Source: Sipunculus nudus
Lineage: Eukaryota > Annelida > Sipuncula > Golfingiida > Sipunculidae
Assembly (NCBI GenBank): GCA_026874595.1
Contig: CM049306.1
Coordinates: 26,279,519 to 26,343,518, forward strand
DNA: 64,000 nucleotides
Direction of reading: 5' to 3'
This document shows positions 60,884 through 64,000 of the stretch, piece by piece. Positions within the stretch are counted from its first letter, which is position 1. Every line of letters starts with the position of its first letter. The notes beneath the pieces are model-generated. The model was not told the origin of the DNA. It made no database searches and was given only the letters and a program-made list of their open reading frames with translations. The position numbers were made by a program, and so were the translations under genes.

Positions 60884-62269
60884 GTAAGATGGACATAGGT
60901 ATTCCCAGCCTGGCAGCCGGTGCTTCTATATTGTTACATAGCAACAGTGCTGTATACCTGTCACTAACTAGTAGTTGTAGCAGGTTCTGCTGATGATGAC
61001 TACAGCCTCTACAGGAAGCCAGGAACTCTTTTTATATCTCATTAACATTTCTACTTCTTTTGGACTTGAACCAGGTACTTGGGCCAACCTAACACGTTGT
61101 AATGAAAGCTGTGTTTCCTGTTGAGTATCCCTCTATCGCAGTTAGGTTATATCTTAAATTTCTCTCCATTCGGCATTCTATTCTTCGAGAACCAAAATTT
61201 GGTGTCCAAGTTGGATGTTTTAAAATCAAGTAATGTCAATCTGTGTGTACATTGTCATATTTTACATACTTTGGTGGAATTTATATGCATAAGTGAAATT
61301 TGTGACATTCGTGATATATATTATAGAGAATAATTATGCAAATGAAATCTCTGTGAAAAAAACTCCCTGTCAGCACAGATGTACAGTGATTTATATAGTT
61401 TTCTCTTGGCATTATATATTTGTTTTACATGCATCATGTGTTGAAAGTCTTAATGCAGACTTTAGGTGGATATTATGAATAATGAGAGATATTCATTTTT
61501 GCCAGCTGTAAACCAAAGATTTATTTTAGCATTATTTTAAATATTTTGTACTGTTTGTCAATTATGAAATAGAAATCACTTATTAATGTGCCCATGGCTC
61601 TTCTTCAGATTTTAAGAATTTTACTGCTTATTGAAATTTAGGTTTTTCTGTCCTTTTCTTTCCTGTGTTCAAATAATTCTTTATGTACTAATACACATAG
61701 TGAAGTGTTCTGTAGGGTGAGATCCTGAAAAAATGGAATACTCACAAAACACTTAAGTGGGGAAAATCAAGAAATTAAACCTCTTGAATATAAAGCAAAC
61801 TGCTGTGTATAATCTTACTGATGATCAGGTACTAAAGTATTTTCTTTTGGAGCTGTGACCAGTTTAGAATGTCTTATTAATACCTAAGTTGTACAGCCTA
61901 TGAATTTTTATGTACATCATTTTCCTTTCAATCATTTTTTTGCCTTCTTTTATCATTGTTTTTAGCAAAACTGTGAGTTTCATTCTTTGGTCATATTATT
62001 AATGCCTCTGTGAGCCCTAATAATATATTGAATATTATCAAGCTTTATTAGGAAATGTTTTCTCTAGCCTTTGTATTATTTAACTGTTCCTTTAAGCTTA
62101 TTAAATCAGAATTATTGAAATTGAATTATTTTAAATATTGGGTAGTCATGGAACCTATTTCAATTAAAATCAGCTGGAAAAGAATGGTTGTATCTGCAAA
62201 ATAACTAAGAAAGGATGTAGGTATTAGTACCAATTTTATTGGACATGTTACAGACTAACAGATGATTGA
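60884..62269. other. SH3 gene intron 4, start
   Basis: Begins with the GTAAGA donor. No further exon or repeat end was recognised. Confidence 0.45.
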
Positions 62270-62860
62270 TTATGTTTCATGAATGCTGATTTTAAGCCAT
62301 GGGTGGTACCACCTGTAGACAATAAGGGACATAAATTCCATGGATTTGCTTTACCGTAGATTGTTAATTGTGGAGAGAGCACTCAATCAGGAAATGTGAT
62401 CAAGAGAGCACTCAATCAGGAAATGTGATCACAAAGAAGCAAGTTTTGTGTCTTGCATGATTTTAAGCATGCTGTCAAAGTGAATCTAAGTGAATTGATG
62501 TATTGCCATATTATGTCTGTTGTATTTCCTGATGAACTTAACTGGTGGTGCCAACTAAAATCATTTTCGTGTGGCATCAATCCATGCATTTGCCATCTGT
62601 TTGTCTTTAACATGTGATTGGTTCAATGTATCTGGCTCTAATTGTGCATGTCCCTAGATCTTGGATATATCCATCTCCTACTCAAGACAGGTGGTGCCAT
62701 CTGCAATCATTTTTGCGTGGCGTTCATCATTATGTTTGCTTTGGGTGAAAATTGCTCATATCTCACGAGTGGTTCAATGTATTGGTTTGAAATTTAGTAT
62801 GTCCATCCATCTTGGAGCGTAATCTTGTAGACCAGACAGGTGGCACCACCTACCTTCCTG
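62270..62860. repeat. Decayed B-like tandem core fragment
   Basis: Palindrome variants recur at about 62306 (GGTGGTACCACC), 62543, 62691 and 62840 (GGTGGCACCACC), with intervening blocks like those of B2 and B4 (CTGCAATCATTTTTGCGTGG). No family B ends are visible, so the boundaries are approximate. Confidence 0.55.
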
Positions 62861-62870
62861 TTTTTAGTTC

Positions 62871-64000
62871 ACTCTGTGAACTTATGCCATGGCGCAGCGT
62901 CCGCCGTCCACTGTCCACTGTCCACGGTCAACTGTCCACCGTCCACCGTCTGTTACCAAATATCTCAACAGCCAAAGCAGCTACCTTCATGAAACTTTGC
63001 AGAATTACTGATCATGGGATGGACATGCAAAAATAAGCTTTTGGTGGCGCCACCTATGTTGACCTACTTTCTGCGGGAAGAAATGGTCTTTTCGACTTCT
63101 TTCAAGATAAGTCATAAAGTATTAATATTTTGGCCTTCATATCATAGTCAACAGTTCCTTAGAGGAAGGGGAATAATTTGAGTATAATTTCAGTCAATTC
63201 ATATTCAAAATGGCGTCTCTACTGAACTTCAAATTCTGTCGATCGCAAAATATGACAGCTTGATGTGTTTCTATACATGATGTATTGTCTGTTACCAAAT
63301 ATCTTAGAAACTGCTGCAGCCTTCAGTTTCAAATTTCACAGGAATATTGATCATGTGACTGCCAGATGATTTTGACCTCCAGGTGGCGCCACCTGTGTTG
63401 ACCTACTTTCTGCGGGAAAAAATGGTCTTTTCCACTTCTTCCAAGATAAGTCACAAAGTATTGAAATTTTGGCCTTCATATCATAGCCAACAGTTCCTTT
63501 GAGTAAGGGGAATAATTTGAGTATAAATTCAGTCAAGTCATTTTCAAGATGGCGTCGCTACAGAACTTCAAATTGTGTGGGTTGCAAAATTTAGCAACTT
63601 GATGTGTTTCCATACAGGATGTATTGTCTGTTACCAAATATTTTCGGAACTGCTGCAGCCTTCAGTTTCAAATTTCACAGGAATATTGATCATGTGACTG
63701 CCAGATGATTTTGACCTCCAGGTGGCGCCAGCTGTGTTGACCTACTTTCTGTGGGACAAAATGTTCCTTTCCACTTCTTTCAAGATATGTCACAAAGTAT
63801 TGAAATTTTGGCCTTCATATCATAGCCAACAGTTCCTTAGAGGAAGGGGAATAATTTGAGTATAAATTCAGTCAAGTCATTTTCAAGATGACGTCTCTAC
63901 AGAACTTCAAATTGTGTGGGTTGCAAAATTTAGCAACTTGATGTGTTTCCATACAGGATGTTTTGCCTGTTACCTAATATTTTCGGAACTGCTGCAGCCT
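62871..64000 (+). mobile_element. Family A-like element, copy A5 (runs off the window)
   Basis: A degenerate 5' end (AGTTCACTCTGTGAACTTATG-like, with GCGCAGCGTCCGCCGTCC) is at about 62875. It is followed by a (GTCCACT)n-type run at 62915-62950. At least three tandem units of about 340 bp follow (anchor CTTCAGTTTCAAATTTCAC at 63321 and 63660), each with GGTGGCGCCACC or a one-base variant. The 3' end is outside the window. Confidence 0.6.

Overview
This is eukaryotic nuclear DNA, AT-rich, intron-dominated and crowded with non-coding mobile elements. The repeat types suggest a marine invertebrate, most likely a mollusc (perhaps a bivalve): many short rolling-circle elements with tandem-repeat cores, nuclear-receptor-like half-site repeats and expanded (TA)n tracts. 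That placement is an inference from style; no taxonomic marker is present. No operons, rRNA genes, tRNA genes or CRISPR arrays were seen.

Genes. One spliced gene is well supported on the + strand. Four coding exons with GT-AG borders and compatible phases (16218-16409, 31588-31632, 53179-53245, 60815-60883) encode an N-terminal SH3 domain followed by a charged linker, and the gene continues past the last donor and probably past the window. Its probable promoter and 5' UTR lie at about 15.3-16.2 kb. A second, weaker gene is proposed on the - strand: a 99-codon terminal exon at 9432-9132, family not recognised. Other coding traces are fossils: a non-LTR reverse transcriptase at 7.08-7.88 kb and the C-terminal end of a pogo/Tigger DDE transposase at 36.2-36.8 kb.

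Mobile elements. Most of the window is made of non-autonomous elements sharing one plan: a 5' motif, often folded into a hairpin; the same motif inverted near the 3' end; a short terminal 3' hairpin; and a tandem-repeat core. This is the plan known for Helentron-type rolling-circle elements (HINEs). I separate six families by their ends: A (0.2-2.6, 4.1-6.5, 21.8-29.2, 29.5-30.6, 62.9-64 kb), B (1.1-2.5, 2.7-3.8, 10.7-12.5, 13.1-14.5, 26.5-28.1, 34.4-35.3 kb), C (23.2-25.8, 48.9-52.0, 54.1-55.0, 58.3-60.2 kb), D (37.0-39.0 kb), E (46.5-48.1 kb) and F (55.1-55.9 kb). A seventh, G (56.1-58.1 kb), has a classic Helitron 3' end. Cut-and-paste elements are also present: a 6.26-kb element with 266-bp inverted repeats made of GATC palindromes, a TA-flanked MITE, a TTAA-flanked piggyBac-like MITE, a Tigger relic and a 173-bp almost perfect palindrome.

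What stands out. Tandem cores of unrelated families carry the same short protein-binding-like motifs. A 12-bp palindrome GGTGGCGCCACC occurs more than twenty times in families A, B and E. Near-consensus CTCF cores recur every 326-331 bp in family D. DR1/ERR-like nuclear receptor sites recur in families E and F. At 21.8-29.2 kb the elements are nested four deep, giving a readable order of insertion.
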